Shown here piece by piece: positions 12,038 to 23,154 of a stretch of 64,000 nucleotides of DNA. Position numbers and translations under genes: made by a program. The stretch covers positions 27,708 through 91,707 of the forward strand of contig JAUCBJ010007570.1 of NCBI GenBank assembly GCA_032718475.1, in the 5' to 3' direction. Positions within the stretch are counted from its first letter, which is position 1; every line of letters starts with the position of its first letter. The DNA is from Nemertoderma westbladi. Lineage: Eukaryota > Xenacoelomorpha > Nemertodermatida > Nemertodermatidae. The notes under the pieces are model-generated. The model saw only the letters and a program-made list of their open reading frames with translations. It was not told the DNA's origin and ran no database searches.

Positions 12038-13328
12038 CTGGTCTGCCATCCCTAGTAAATGTGATTTATAAGATAAAAGTTAATGTGAGTGTTTATCTTA
12101 AGTTTATTTAGTTTGAAACAATTTGTATCTCTCATGGAAGTCCCATGGGGGACATGATTTCACTTGTAACATGTCCAAAGCTGACATTATAAAACATATT
12201 TTGTTTTTTCAGCAGTAATTGTGCTTGTGCGATGGTCATTTTTTTTTTACAAATAGATAATTTATACTTTGAAGAATTGAGAGGCAGCCATCCTTGTTCG
12301 CACGTTGTCCATTCTTCAAACTCCTGTGGCTTCCATTGCAATCATATCAATGTCTTTGAATACCGGTTCGAATTCTTCAACAATTACTTTATGGAATCAG
12401 CAATAAGTAAGCCGTTTCAGACAGACACATACTCTTAAACCGAAACAACATATTTGAGCTGAGTTGTTTAAGATATGTGATTGTTTGTTGTTGGATAGTT
12501 GTAGTACTTAATGTTTCAACCAGTAACTTTTAGACACTTGTGTTAAACAATGTTTTCTATCCTTCTATATTTGCTTAACACAAAATTATAGTAAAAATTA
12601 GTACCGGTAAATGTATTGTTACCGCGATATATAGATAGATTGTTGTATCTCGTGTGTTTGAGGTTTCGTCGTGGGTAGTAGAGTAATCCAACAAAAACAG
12701 AGAGAAGATTATAAAACTAATTAAATAAAACATTAATATTATAAATAAACTACAGACTCCCAGACCCCATTGTTCCTTTCATAGAAAAGAACAACCAACT
12801 CAAAATACAGCGCATGCGAAGCCAAGTTGTACCTGAAGTCAATAACTGTAAACAAATTTCGCTCTTTATTAACAAACAGACGACATTTCATCCTGTTGTA
12901 TGTGGGAGTGGAATTTACTCGAGATTTGACCAAAGAAAACATCCCAATGAGCGGTGACATTTGGCGGGTTAAAATCAATAATAATACTGAGGGAGGATGT
13001 GTCTAGTCTAATCTAAATATAGTGCACCACGGAGCGGCTCATCTCTCTAGGCCACTGTACTTCACTCAGATAAATCCACAAACAATTGTAATTCCGATTC
13101 CAATAAAGCTGAAAATATCGCCAATCCAAACTTATAAATTCCCACCGGTTCAGGTAATTTAACTTCATCCAATTGTCACGGCGATAGCCGAATGAGAACT
13201 TATTAACAATCGACCTCGTGGAACGGCTAATAAAGCGGCGAATTATTCTAACTAACCAACTGAAATGGGAAAAAAGTAATAATTTGACGGACAACCAACC
13301 CTATTAGAGCTGTCAACCAACCTTACAC
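12038..13328 (-). other. Intron of the SAFB-like gene
   Basis: GT...AG intron of 1,291 bp between the two SAFB-like coding exons. It is AT-richer than the exons, and no transposon, small RNA or nested gene is recognisable. Confidence 0.6.
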
Positions 13329-15195
13329 CTCGGCGTTCCAAGTCGCGAATGGGTTGCGGCGCGGAGCGCCGTTCATACGAACCGGAGTACGGCTCTGGGA
13401 ACCCACGTGCCGCCGTGGACTCCGTCGCTGGTCGCTTGCGTTCCGCCTCTCCCCAATCCCTCAATCCCGTAGCGCCCCCACCGGCGCTCGCCATCGTGTA
13501 ACTCCTCTTCGCGGACCGCTTGGCTTCCTCCACCGCCCTTCTCATCTGCTCCTTCTCCCTGGCTAACTTCTCCTCTTCTATCCTCCTCTGCCGTTCCAAC
13601 TTCATCCTCTCTCGCTCCATACGAATCCTCTCGTGCTCCAACTTCTCTCGCTCCAGTTTCTCCTGTTCTAATCTTCCACGTTCCATCTCTATCTTACGCC
13701 GCTGCTCCAGCGCTTCCATTCGCAGTCGCGTCGTCTCTCTGCGTTGCCGCTCCTGCTGGATCAACATCTCGCGTCGATCCCGTTCGGCTGCAACCAATTG
13801 CAACCGCTCGTGCTGCTGCTGCCTCGCTTCGCGCGCACGTCGCTGCTGCACCAACAGCTGCTGCTGCAGCAGCTCGTGGCGCACCTGGGCGGCGTGTTCG
13901 TTAACCCGCGACCGATCGGGGAACGGCGGACTCCGTCGGTACCCGATGTACCGACGGTCCATCTCGCGAGCCGGCGCGCCGTAGGACGAGCGCGGCGGCG
14001 GGGGGCCGCGCGGCGGGTAACGCGCGGCATCCCCGGGGCGGGGCGGGCCGCTCCAACCGCCGCGACCCATAGGGGGTCGACCCATCGGTGGGCCGCCCAT
14101 CGGACGACCCGGCCAGCGGTTCATTCCCCGTCCGCTCCCGGTGCGGGAAGGAATAACGGGTCGACGCGAGCGATCAGCGAACGATGACGGCCGGAACTGC
14201 ATGTTCATTGGTTTTTTCTTCTCGGAATCTTTCGCTGCCGGGGAGGTTTTTGCCTTCTCCTTCTCTTTAACAGCGGCGGGAGCTACTGGCTTCTTGGCCT
14301 GTCCCGGTAAACCTTTCCCAGTGGCTTTGTCCACTAGAATCGTATTGGAATTCAGTTCGGTTTTATTTAAATTCTCAATACATTTAAGAGCTTCCTTTTC
14401 ATTTCCCATGGTAACGAAACCAAAACACTTGGAACCGGGGCTTTTAGCGTTGGTAACTATTTTAGCTGCAGCAACTTTTCCAAACTTGGAGAAGAGGGAT
14501 TTGAGGTCAGTAGCTCTGGTGTTCTGACTCAGATTAGTTATCCATAAATTCCTGCCATCATTCGCTGCTGAAGCAGGTAGAATCTTTTTAACGAGGGTAG
14601 TTGTAGCCTTGGTAGCAGTCTTTGCTTTATCATCAGTGGCTTTAACTTCACCTTTTGATGGACCTTTAACTTTATCTTTCTTATCTGGAGAAGATTTATC
14701 CCCGGAAGCAGATTCCTTAGGTTTAGCAGTAACTGGTTTTGATAAATTCTTCTCATCAGGGGATTTGACGACATCATCTTTGATATTCTCAACAACTTTG
14801 TGATCAATTTTCGAATCTTCTTGCGGTTGCGGTGTATCAACCTGAACTTTAATAACCACCGATTGGTCAGTTCCTTCATCATCGAGAACCTCATCAGGAG
14901 CACTAACATCAAAAAAATCATCGCCACCATTCAAATCTGCCACCTTGGGATCTAAATCTTCACTACTTTCTTTGATTTCGCTGTCATCGAATTCCGATGT
15001 GTCCCTTTTACTGGAATCAGCAACAAAATCGAGTTCTATTGCGGTTTCATCCTTACCCTCAGTCTTCAAAAACTTTTGTAACCGCTCAATTAGCGCAGCC
15101 TTCAACCCCTTTGTATCCAAGTCTCTTTGTTCTAAAGCTGCTCTTAGTTCGGTGACCTTTAAATCCGAAACTTGTCGCTTCTTTAAGGAACTCAT
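13329..15195 (-). CDS. SAFB: SAFB-like SAP/RRM protein, first exon
   Basis: Starts at ATG 15195. Residues about 8-42 form a SAP domain (VSDLKVTELRAALEQRDLDT, then GLKAALIERL), a DNA-binding motif of scaffold-attachment factors. An acidic, Lys-rich linker follows, then an RRM at about 213-290 with RNP2 LWITNL and RNP1 KCFGFVTM. Next come an Arg/Gly/Pro-rich stretch (RPMGGPPMGRPPMGRGG) and a long charged coiled coil rich in Arg, Glu and Gln (about 440-590). This order is that of SAFB/SAFB2/SLTM, nuclear proteins linking chromatin, transcription and splicing. The reading frame runs past 13329 as intron (donor GTGTAAGG). With the terminal exon the protein is about 811 residues, slightly shorter than vertebrate SAFB. 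The exact paralogue is not resolved. Confidence 0.88.
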
Positions 15196-15887
15196 TGTCG
15201 TAGTCGTAGATTATCCAAAAAATAAGCTTTGTGTTCTGTGTAATCGAAAAAGTGTATATATTATTGTTACTGTATATCTGTCTGTATATTGCAGTATTTT
15301 ATCTTTTTATTTCTCTATTTTGTCCGTCAGTTTGTTTTGTAGCCTATTGATTCCTATCAACAGTATTAATAAATTCAGATATTATAACTGTTTAAATAGG
15401 CCTACCGTACTGAAAATCTGAAATGGGTGACTACAAACTGACTGCAAACTAACTGTTAACTTTCGTTTATTATTTTGGTTCCCCCAACACGCCTCTGTAA
15501 CCCAGCAACCTTTAAATGGCAATGGCACCTAGGGTAACGCTCTTTGGAACCTGTACAAAACAAAGAGGTGAATTCGCCTTACGTCCCTACGAGCGTTATC
15601 TAGGTCCCAAAGAGAGTTAAGTCCCATTGCAGCATTGCTATAGAGCGTTAGGTCTGTCTGTAGGTCCCATTGCATTGCCAATTAAAGGCAGAAAGGAGCA
15701 TGTTAGTAAAGGAAAGGAGCAGTTTACAGCTTACAGAGGCGTTTTGGCAGTTTGCGGGAACTAAAACAATAAAGGAATGTTAACCTCATGTGTTTTGTAC
15801 AGGTCTTTATTATTCGGGTCTTTGGTCTTTGTTTTGTATTCCAACTCCATACTGCCAAACTGCAGTTAGGGTAGGTTTCTTAAATAG
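15196..15887. other. Upstream region of the SAFB-like gene
   Basis: 5' flank and probable promoter of the minus-strand SAFB-like gene. I see no clear TATA box. A degenerate duplicated copy of the dispersed GGAAAGGAGCAG motif lies at 15689-15773 (GAAAGGAGCATGTT, then GGAAAGGAGCAGTTTACAG and CTAAAACAATAAA). Confidence 0.45.
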
Positions 15888-16797
15888 GAAGTTTTTTTTC
15901 TTCCTATACCGGTACCGGTATAGGAAATCGTGCTTCCTAGTTCCTATATAGGAAATTTTTGCCATTTTTCTGAACATTTTCTTCGTTATCTTTTGAAATA
16001 AATTTTAGCGGCATTTGAATTCCTATTGGAGGTTAATCTTTATTACGTTCTGAGCTGACGTATGTTGTGAAAACTAGAAAAAAAACCATCTGTGCATTCG
16101 CTTTCTATGGCCATTTTAAAAACGTTACTTTTTCCGAGAATTTCTTATATAGGAAATATTTTTTGGACATCCTATATATTTAGGAGTTTAACTTATTTCT
16201 TATTTAAAAATTTTTTAATGTATAGGCCTATATTTTTCTTAAATAAGAAAATATATTTTTCAGCAGTTTATTCCAGATACTGAGCTGAGCTGATAGGGCT
16301 GTGCCTGTGATACTGTTACCATTACCGGTAACTGTATTAACCTTATTACATTATGTTGCCTTACTTCTGTTTCCGTACTTAGTACATAGTACCATGTACG
16401 TAAATAGTTATTGTTACAGTACATTATGTCAACTTAACAGTGTTCTGGTGAATTACTCGTAACGCTGCAAAGTACCGTAATCAATGACATGGAAACAACT
16501 TCAATGACCGTATTCTGATCTGACCTCTATGTCAGATAATATGTCATTCATAGTCCTCTATGAATCTTTATGACCATATTTTACTATAGGCCAATCTAAT
16601 ACGTTACCGGTACTCAAATACTCTTACTGTAGGCTATCTATGATAACATGTAATACAATACAGTAATAATTACAGAATTATAATAGAACAACAAACCTTA
16701 CCGTATTATTTTATTTCTTCTTATAATAATGTTCAATGCCATAAAAGTAGGCTTTCGTGTAAATATAGAAATAAATAATTTACTTTGCTGTATTGAC

Positions 16798-17715
16798 TTG
16801 CGGCGAGGTGTCCGATAATTTGCGGCGAAATGGCATTTATAGTGAGACGGGTCCGACGAATCTGTACAAAAAGGTACAAAAAAATACAAAATAGTACAAT
16901 ATAGTACAAAAGAATACAAAAGAGTACAATAAAGTGCAAAAATAGTACAAAAGAGTACAAACGAGTGAGAAACGCTTGCAAAACGTGTATCCGAGTAGCC
17001 TATAATTCAAATCGTTTAGAGGGGCGCACATGACTGCATGATGTGCAAAATAAAACAAAGCATTGTCTGATTGTGCGGCGAGCCATGCATTGAGCGGGGG
17101 CTGATCTAGCTGTCTAGCAGTCAGAGAGTAGGCCCCTATTACAATACAATCTTATGAGTTTTAATGCAGCCTTTTGTGTTCAAAAAACACAAAAACGGTC
17201 CCAAGCCCGCAAAATTGCAGAGGGAGAACTCAATAAAGTTGCAGATAGAGGTAGAGGCGTACATACAGACATACATAGCCTACATAATGTACAGTAGCAT
17301 ACAGTCTATCCTTCAGTATATGGGCTACTTTAAGACTATGACCTAAATTTAGAGTCTCCGTTATAGGAGTTTTATCTACCCACTGCATAGTATTGCATTT
17401 GACACTGTCAGACTGTAGCGGCGCATATTTCGGTCCCGTTGCATTTGCTTACACTGGCTTACACTGTACAATTAATTATATTTATATACAAGTGTAGTGT
17501 AGTGTAGACTACATACTGGTATACACACGTTTCGTATGCGTTTCTCACTCGTTTGTACTCTTTTGTACTAATTTTGCACTCTTTTGTACTATTTTTGCAC
17601 TTTATTGTACTCTTTTGTACTATATTGTACTATTTTGTATTTTTTTGTACTTTTTTGTACAGATTCGTCGGACCGTAGTGAGACACCTCGCCGCAAGACA
17701 CCTCGCCGCACATTA
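16798..17715. mobile_element. Foldback element with GTACAAAA-rich arms
   Basis: Arms of about 190 bp (16798-16988 and 17525-17715) are inverted copies. Each begins with CTTGCGGCGAGGTGTC, then GGTCCGACGAATCTGTAC, then an array of GTACAAAA/AGTACAATA words, and ends GAGTGAGAAACGC. Extra GCGGCGA copies lie just outside the right arm (17700-17760). The 535-bp loop has no coding region. It appears to be a non-autonomous foldback or MITE-like transposon; the superfamily is not assigned. Confidence 0.7.
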
Positions 17716-17834
17716 TCCAGTTATCTGCGGCGAGATGATTTGCGGCGAAGTGGCAGTGAAGCGAGGTGACCAGCACCCGTACACACACATACACCGACGT
17801 CTGTCTATACAGCTATAAGCAGATACAGAGAAGG

Positions 17835-18415
17835 CTGTACCCCCGTATGCTAAGTGATTTTTTTGTGCGCCGAACGCGACGCGGCGCAGAAAAAAATGTG
17901 CGCCTGCGCAGTCGAAAACAGTGCAAAATCCGCGTGCGCAGCAGAAAAACTGCGCGAGATTGGCGCGCGCAGCAGAAATTCTGCGCGAGATTGGCGCGCA
18001 CAGCAGAAATACTGCGCGAAATCTCCTACCACGTACCTGCCTGCCTACTGCTGTACTGGCCTAAAGCACACTGGCACACCAAGCAGCCAAGTAGCAAGTA
18101 GGAGGCTTATTATTTCAGTATTTCTTACAGTCTTATCTGTATTGTCATTACCCTGTTACCGGTCAGCCGGTAGTCGGCAGACTGCCAGGGGTAGCGGGTA
18201 GGTCTACTTACCGGTCAGCCGGTACCTGTAATGCAAGTCTGAGCCGTGCTATCAATTTTCTGCGCCTGCGCCTGTCGCGCCGCGCTCTAAATTTTCTGCG
18301 CCTGCGCGCTGCGCTGCGCTCTCAATTTTCTGCGCCTGCTCCAAATTCTGGAAAAAATTGTGCGCCGAACGCGTTCGGCGTACATGCCCTACTTAGCAGA
18401 ATGGGCTGTACCGGT
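17835..18415. mobile_element. GCGC-rich foldback element
   Basis: The left end carries ATGCTAAGTG and GTGCGCCGAACGCG; the right end carries, inverted, CTACTTAGCA and CGCCGAACGCGTTCGGCG. Between them are tandem-like repeats: CAGCAGAAATTCTGCGCGAG, GATTGGCGCGC and, on the right, AATTTTCTGCGCCTGCGC. A very GC-rich, repetitive, short element without genes, comparable in style to the one at 59632-60085. Confidence 0.5.
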
Positions 18416-18681
18416 ACCCTGTACAGCTGTAAGGCCTAGGCCTATACAATCCGACAATTAAATTTACAGTAATTACTGAATTATCGCAATCCACATTAAC
18501 ATTATTAACATCGTCTTAAATTGAACTGGCAAGTCATAATTTTTCTAAATTAAGAAAAATCAAGACATAAAAATATTGTAAATAAGAAATAAGTTAAATT
18601 CCTAATTCCTAAATATTAAGTCCAAAAAATATTTCCTATAGCGCTATCTGGCTATAGCTATCTGGCTATAGCAGTATAGGG

Positions 18682-20934
18682 CAGTAGGGAACATACCCTT
18701 AAATAAGCTCCAAAAGTGGGTTCTTATTTAAGGAAAATGGCTCTTATTTAGGGGTTTTTGGGCCTTTTTTGGATATTTTTTCGATATAATATGTAATAAC
18801 TTGTTTCAGGAAAAAATACCGCATAATTTTATTTCACAATGTAAAAGTTGGGTCTTTCTTGAACATAAAGCAAAAAACCAGAAAACATTTCACCGTCCGG
18901 TTTTTTTTCTACAAGCGTTTTAAAATTGCATCAAAAATACGACTAGTTCCTAAATAAGGGGGATTTTTTAAATTTACCTTATTTAAGATATCGAAATTGT
19001 ACACATAAATACTAAAAGTCCCTAAATAAGAACTTTTTGACCTGGCAGCCTGGGTTTCTTATTTAGGAATACAATTGTATTCCAAAATCTGCACATTCCT
19101 TAAATAAAATAAATATTCCTTACAGTATGTGTTACACTTCTTTCATAATTCTTTGATTTATGTCAGTCTGTATATTGCTAATTGTTGGGTTAAGGATAAG
19201 GACAATGGTTGCACTGCACTCTATAAATCCTCTATAGAATATCGTATCATAATGAAGTTGCTAGCACTGGCATTCTTACCTCACACGGTAGCATAGAATA
19301 GCCCATTGATATTCAAAAGAATAGCCCATCGCCCATCGCCCATCTGAGTGCACATACATTGTCACGTTCACGTACCGTATTTCGATGAAACATGACTCAA
19401 GTAACTGGACATCGCCGCACAGTTTCGAAAAACTAACTTGTGTCATGCGTTTCCTCTTCTGCTCCGCGTTACGCCCCACTTAGATGGATTGTCCACAATG
19501 TTGTACTTGAAAGGTGTGAAAAAAGTGAAAAACCAATGTCACTGTCATGTCAATAGGCACAAAGATTGTTCGGTTGGGCAGCTGATAGACGTTATGAAGG
19601 TTAAAGATGATGACTGGATGACGTTTTGGTTCAACTGGCTCAGGCAGGAGTGGGACACGTTCGTGGGACCTTTGCGCAGCATGAAGTGAGCAAAGCCTTA
19701 GCTAGCCCTAGCTGATAGGGGCCCCACCCCATTAACATGTTATCTTTCGTTAGTCAGAGGTCGTTCAACACAATACTCGTTTTTACCAAACTTCAGATTG
19801 TTTTAATCTTTTGACAGACTACATACATAGGCCCTACTAAGTTTCGTTTAATTTCATCAAGGAATGACCGAGTTATTAGCGATAAAAAATTTACAACGAC
19901 GACAGATAACTCGTTAATAGCACCCATATGCTAAGGCTTCGCTCACTTGAACGTGGCTCTCCCCCACATTCAACGCAGTTTGTTGCTCGTTGTGTTACTC
20001 ATTGTTGCTCGTTGTTTTGTTACTCATTGTTCATTTGTTGCTTACTGTTGGTCATTGTTGCTCGTTGTGCATTTTTGCACCTATCCAATTAAGCTCAGAA
20101 GCTCCCTTATCTCTGCATCTTGCAATGTCCTGTCAAGGTTAGGCAGGTAGGAGGTCATAACTGTCATAAGCAGATAAGGGCAGAAGGAGGACGGGGCTGG
20201 GAGACGAGGTTATAAGAGACATTATATAAGGATAGGCCTATTTAATTTAATTTATTTTATTTTATATATGAGAAATGAGGCCAGTATTGGTTGACAGACA
20301 GACAGAAGGAGATACGCAATGCGTATCCCATTGCGCCTCATAATAGCCTCTCGTCAACAAGTCAAACCCCATCGCTTAGCGGCACTGGCTGTTTCAGCTG
20401 ACGGGGCTCTGTCGAAAAACGCGTCCCTGATGCAGTAAGGGCACTCTCTTTTGAGGAGCAATATTATTATTGTCGCGGAACTGCTTCTACTCTCTGTGAG
20501 AAATGAGAAATATTTAATTTATTTAAGGAGTATGCAGATTTTGGAATGAAATTGTATACCTAAATCAGAAACCCATGTCAAAAAGTTCCTATTTAAGGAC
20601 TTTTAGTATTTGTGTACAATTTCGATGTCTTAAATAAGGTAAATTTAAAAAATCCCTCTTATTTAGGAACTGGTCGTATTTTTGATGCAATTTTAAAACG
20701 CTTGTAGAAAAAAAACCGGACGGTGAAATGTTTTCTGGTTTTTTGCATTATGTTCAAGAAAGAACCAACTTTTATATTGTGAAATAAAATTATGCGGTAT
20801 TTTTTACTGAAACAAGTTCTTGCATATTATGTCGAAAAAATATCCAAAAAAGGCCCAAAAACCCCTAAATAAGAGCCATTTTCCTTAAATAAGAACCCGC
20901 TTTTGGAGCTTATTTAAGGGTATGTTCCCTACTG
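18682..20934. mobile_element. Long-TIR DNA element nested in the outer element
   Basis: A 2,253-bp element with inverted repeats of roughly 430 bp that are highly similar to each other. The ends read CAGTAGGGAACATACCC. Both arms contain many copies of the word CTTATTTA(A/G)G in alternating orientation. A direct TAGGG flanks each end (18677-18681, 20935-20939) and may be a 5-bp target duplication. It sits inside the right arm of the 15888-21700 element. The interior includes a smaller foldback (19683-19955; GTGAGC-AAGCCTTAGC arms) and an 83-codon open frame at 19438-19689 that I do not recognise. No transposase was identified. Confidence 0.8.
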
Positions 20935-21489
20935 TAGGGCCTATAACTGTATAAGAAAATCTCTGAAAAAGTAACGTTTTAAAAATGGCTACCGGTAGGG
21001 CCCTACCTGCCTACAGCCCTATCAGCCTAGAAAGCGAACGCACAGTGCACAGATCAGCAGATAGTTTTTTTTCTAGTTTTCAGGGTTTTCACAACAAACG
21101 TAGTAGGCCTAATAGATTATCCTCCACCTCCAATAACCAGGAATTCAAATACAGAAATATGCCACTAAAATTTATTTCAAAACAGCAAAAGATACCGACA
21201 GACCGAAGAAAATATTCACAAAAATGGCAAAAACTTCCTATAGGCCTATACGAAGATATTCCTATATAGGAAGAACGATTTCCTGTATCAGTAGGCTATA
21301 TACTGATATAGTAGGCCTATATACTGACAGACTGATAGGGCCTAATAGCAGTACCGCCAGTACCGGTAGCCTACCGAGTTACAGAGTTATAGTTCATATG
21401 CGTACCTATGGTATTTTCGTATTGCAAAAATAAGACTAGGCCTAACAGCTATAAGTATGAAATACCCTTACCCTATGTTATTGAGATAT

Positions 21490-21623
21490 TGTTTATTGTT
21501 TTGGTTAGAATGTAGAAAAGCCCACCACTGTAACCTGCTACTTTCCGTTAATTAAGTAATGGAGATTAGTTTATTGTTTTGGTTAGAAAACACCACCACT
21601 GTGACTGTAACCTGCTTCTTTTG
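21490..21623 (-). repeat. Dispersed ~55-bp motif, two tandem copies
   Basis: Two copies in the same (reverse) orientation, at 21490-21547 and 21568-21623. Each runs TTTATTGTTTTGGTTAGAA...ACTGTAACCTGC. They lie in DNA inserted in the right arm of the outer long-inverted-repeat element. Confidence 0.65.
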
Positions 21624-21700
21624 CCAGAGGTACGCCTGTACGCATATAAACGATAACCCAGTACCGGTACCGGTACCGGTATAGGAAGAAAAAAAACTTC

Positions 21701-22361
21701 GTCCGATCCGATCCGATCCGATGCATTTCAGCAATTATTCAAGCTACAACTGCCAGATTGCTGAACTGTCAGACTGCAGACTGTACAAGCCTAGCTGCTT
21801 AGGCCTACTTCTGTTTTGCCTAACACTGAACGCAGTACAGCAGTAGGACCCTAACTAGCAGACTAGTAGTCCTACCTAATCCTAACACTAACATCTGTCA
21901 GTTGCCCAGTCGCCTAGTACAGTCGTACGCGTACTGCCTACTCAGCTACTCTGTTATTGCTGTACTGACTAGCCTAACGGCTGACCGGCTACAATACTGC
22001 TGTACCGGTACTGTAATAGGCCTATCTGCCTATTGCAAGTTAGGCTATACCAGTAATCTACAGATCTACCAGTCAGCCAGTATACCGGTACCGTACTACT
22101 GTACTATTGCTGTACGACAACGACAGTACACTTTTTTGCTTTATTCCAGTAGGCATATTCACAAGGGTGTTTGAAAAAGGTGGACTGGACACAGAAAACA
22201 TGGACAACGGACAGACCAATCAGAAACGTATTAAGCAAAGCAGTTTGTCTCAATTGGTCTGTCCACCTTTTTCAAGTTTCCGCTTTCTTAGTTACATAAT
22301 TGGGAATAAGATGTGTGTTTGAAAAAGGTGGACAGGACACATGCACAATGCATTGTGAATG
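21701..22361. other. Gene-free DNA with a small foldback
   Basis: Dense in short palindromes (ACCGGTAC, AGGCCTA, CAGTACTG). TTGAAAAAGGTGGAC occurs at about 22171 and 22320 in direct orientation and at about 22262 inverted, suggesting the remnant of a small foldback element. Nothing coding is seen. Confidence 0.45.
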
Positions 22362-23138
22362 TGCCATCCAGAGATTTGGTGTCCTCAGCAGTTAGAGCCC
22401 AGCATGGACTCCCGTAGAGGAGTACTGGAACTACTGCTGCTCTAAATAATCGGACCTTAAGTTTCCGATTAATTCTCGGTGACTTCCAAATCCTGGAAAG
22501 CCTATTCAAGGCTGCCCATGCCTTTCCCTTACGTATTCGAAGGTCCTCACCTGACTTCCGGATCCATGATCCCAGGTAACAGAAGTCGTCCACATGCTCA
22601 AGCATACCATCCTTTGAGCTTATGCTCATCCGATCAGAGACTTGCTGAGGACTTTCAAAGTTAACTGTCAGAATTTTGGTCTTTCTGGAGTTAATAAAAA
22701 GACCAACACTAGAAGCAGCATGTTCTAATGAGCTGAGGAGCCGTTGGGCTCCCTCTAATGATTCTGAGAGTACTCCTGAGTCATCAGCAAAGTATAGATC
22801 AGTTAGGTACTTGGCAGGATTTCCTCGACTTCTGGAGCCAGTAGGTGGAGTTATCATCACCCCATCATCATTATAATGATCTAAGGACATGCGTAGAACA
22901 TAGTCAACCACAATAATGAACAAGAATGGTGCAAGTGTGTCTCCTTGGAGGACGCCCCATAACACTTCAAATGGTTCTGTGTCACCGTCAACAGTAGACA
23001 CAAATGTTGTCGAACCATCGTATACTGATCTGATTGCTGCAATAATTTCATCAGGAATCCCATATAATGAAAGTATGCTGAACATACGTGAGCGAGAGAC
23101 TGAATCAAAGGCCTTGAAGAAGTCAACAAAGATAACAG
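22362..23138 (-). pseudogene. LINE internal fragment (copy B)
   Basis: A minus-strand copy of the reverse-transcriptase part of the LINE family, from the region downstream of FADD back to the FVDFF motif. It keeps an open frame of about 265 codons with [20 protein letters not shown] and a catalytic box reading YFADDSG. Both ends are truncated, and it lacks the 3' tail and the endonuclease. It is very similar to the 40131-43900 copy, so the fragment is fairly young. Confidence 0.9.
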
Positions 23139-23154
23139 TACACTGTCACAGATA

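Larger units (their letters stand above)
15888..21700. mobile_element. Outer long-inverted-repeat element, interrupted
   Basis: The left arm (about 15888-16290) and the right arm are imperfect inverted copies over roughly 400 bp. Both start GAAGTTTTTTTTCTTCC followed by TATACCGGTACCGG, then TCCTATATAGGAA, TTTTGAAATAAATTTTAG, ACTAGAAAAAAAAC, AAACGTTACTTTTT and TATAGGAAATATTTTTTGG. The right arm, read inwards from 21700, is broken twice: by DNA containing two copies of the 55-bp motif (about 21310-21660), and by the 2.25-kb element at 18682-20934. It then resumes at 18680-18520. No transposase gene is recognisable. The class is unknown, and the interior holds two further foldback elements. Confidence 0.65.

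Noticed and set aside
11445-12055. Plus-strand Arg-rich frames opposite the SAFB terminal exon
   Set aside because: They are antisense shadows of GC-rich, low-complexity coding sequence; the minus-strand reading has the expected RG/Pro-rich tail and splice site.
12232-12438. 68-codon plus-strand frame in the SAFB intron
   Set aside because: No motif, AT-rich composition and an overlapping antisense frame; chance is sufficient.
13354-14187. Plus-strand Ser/Arg/Cys-rich frames over the SAFB exon
   Set aside because: They are shadows of the RRM and coiled-coil frame, with no recognisable domain.
19438-19689. 83-codon frame inside the long-TIR element as a captured gene
   Set aside because: No family motif is visible, and the frame lies in a repeat-rich element; support is too weak.
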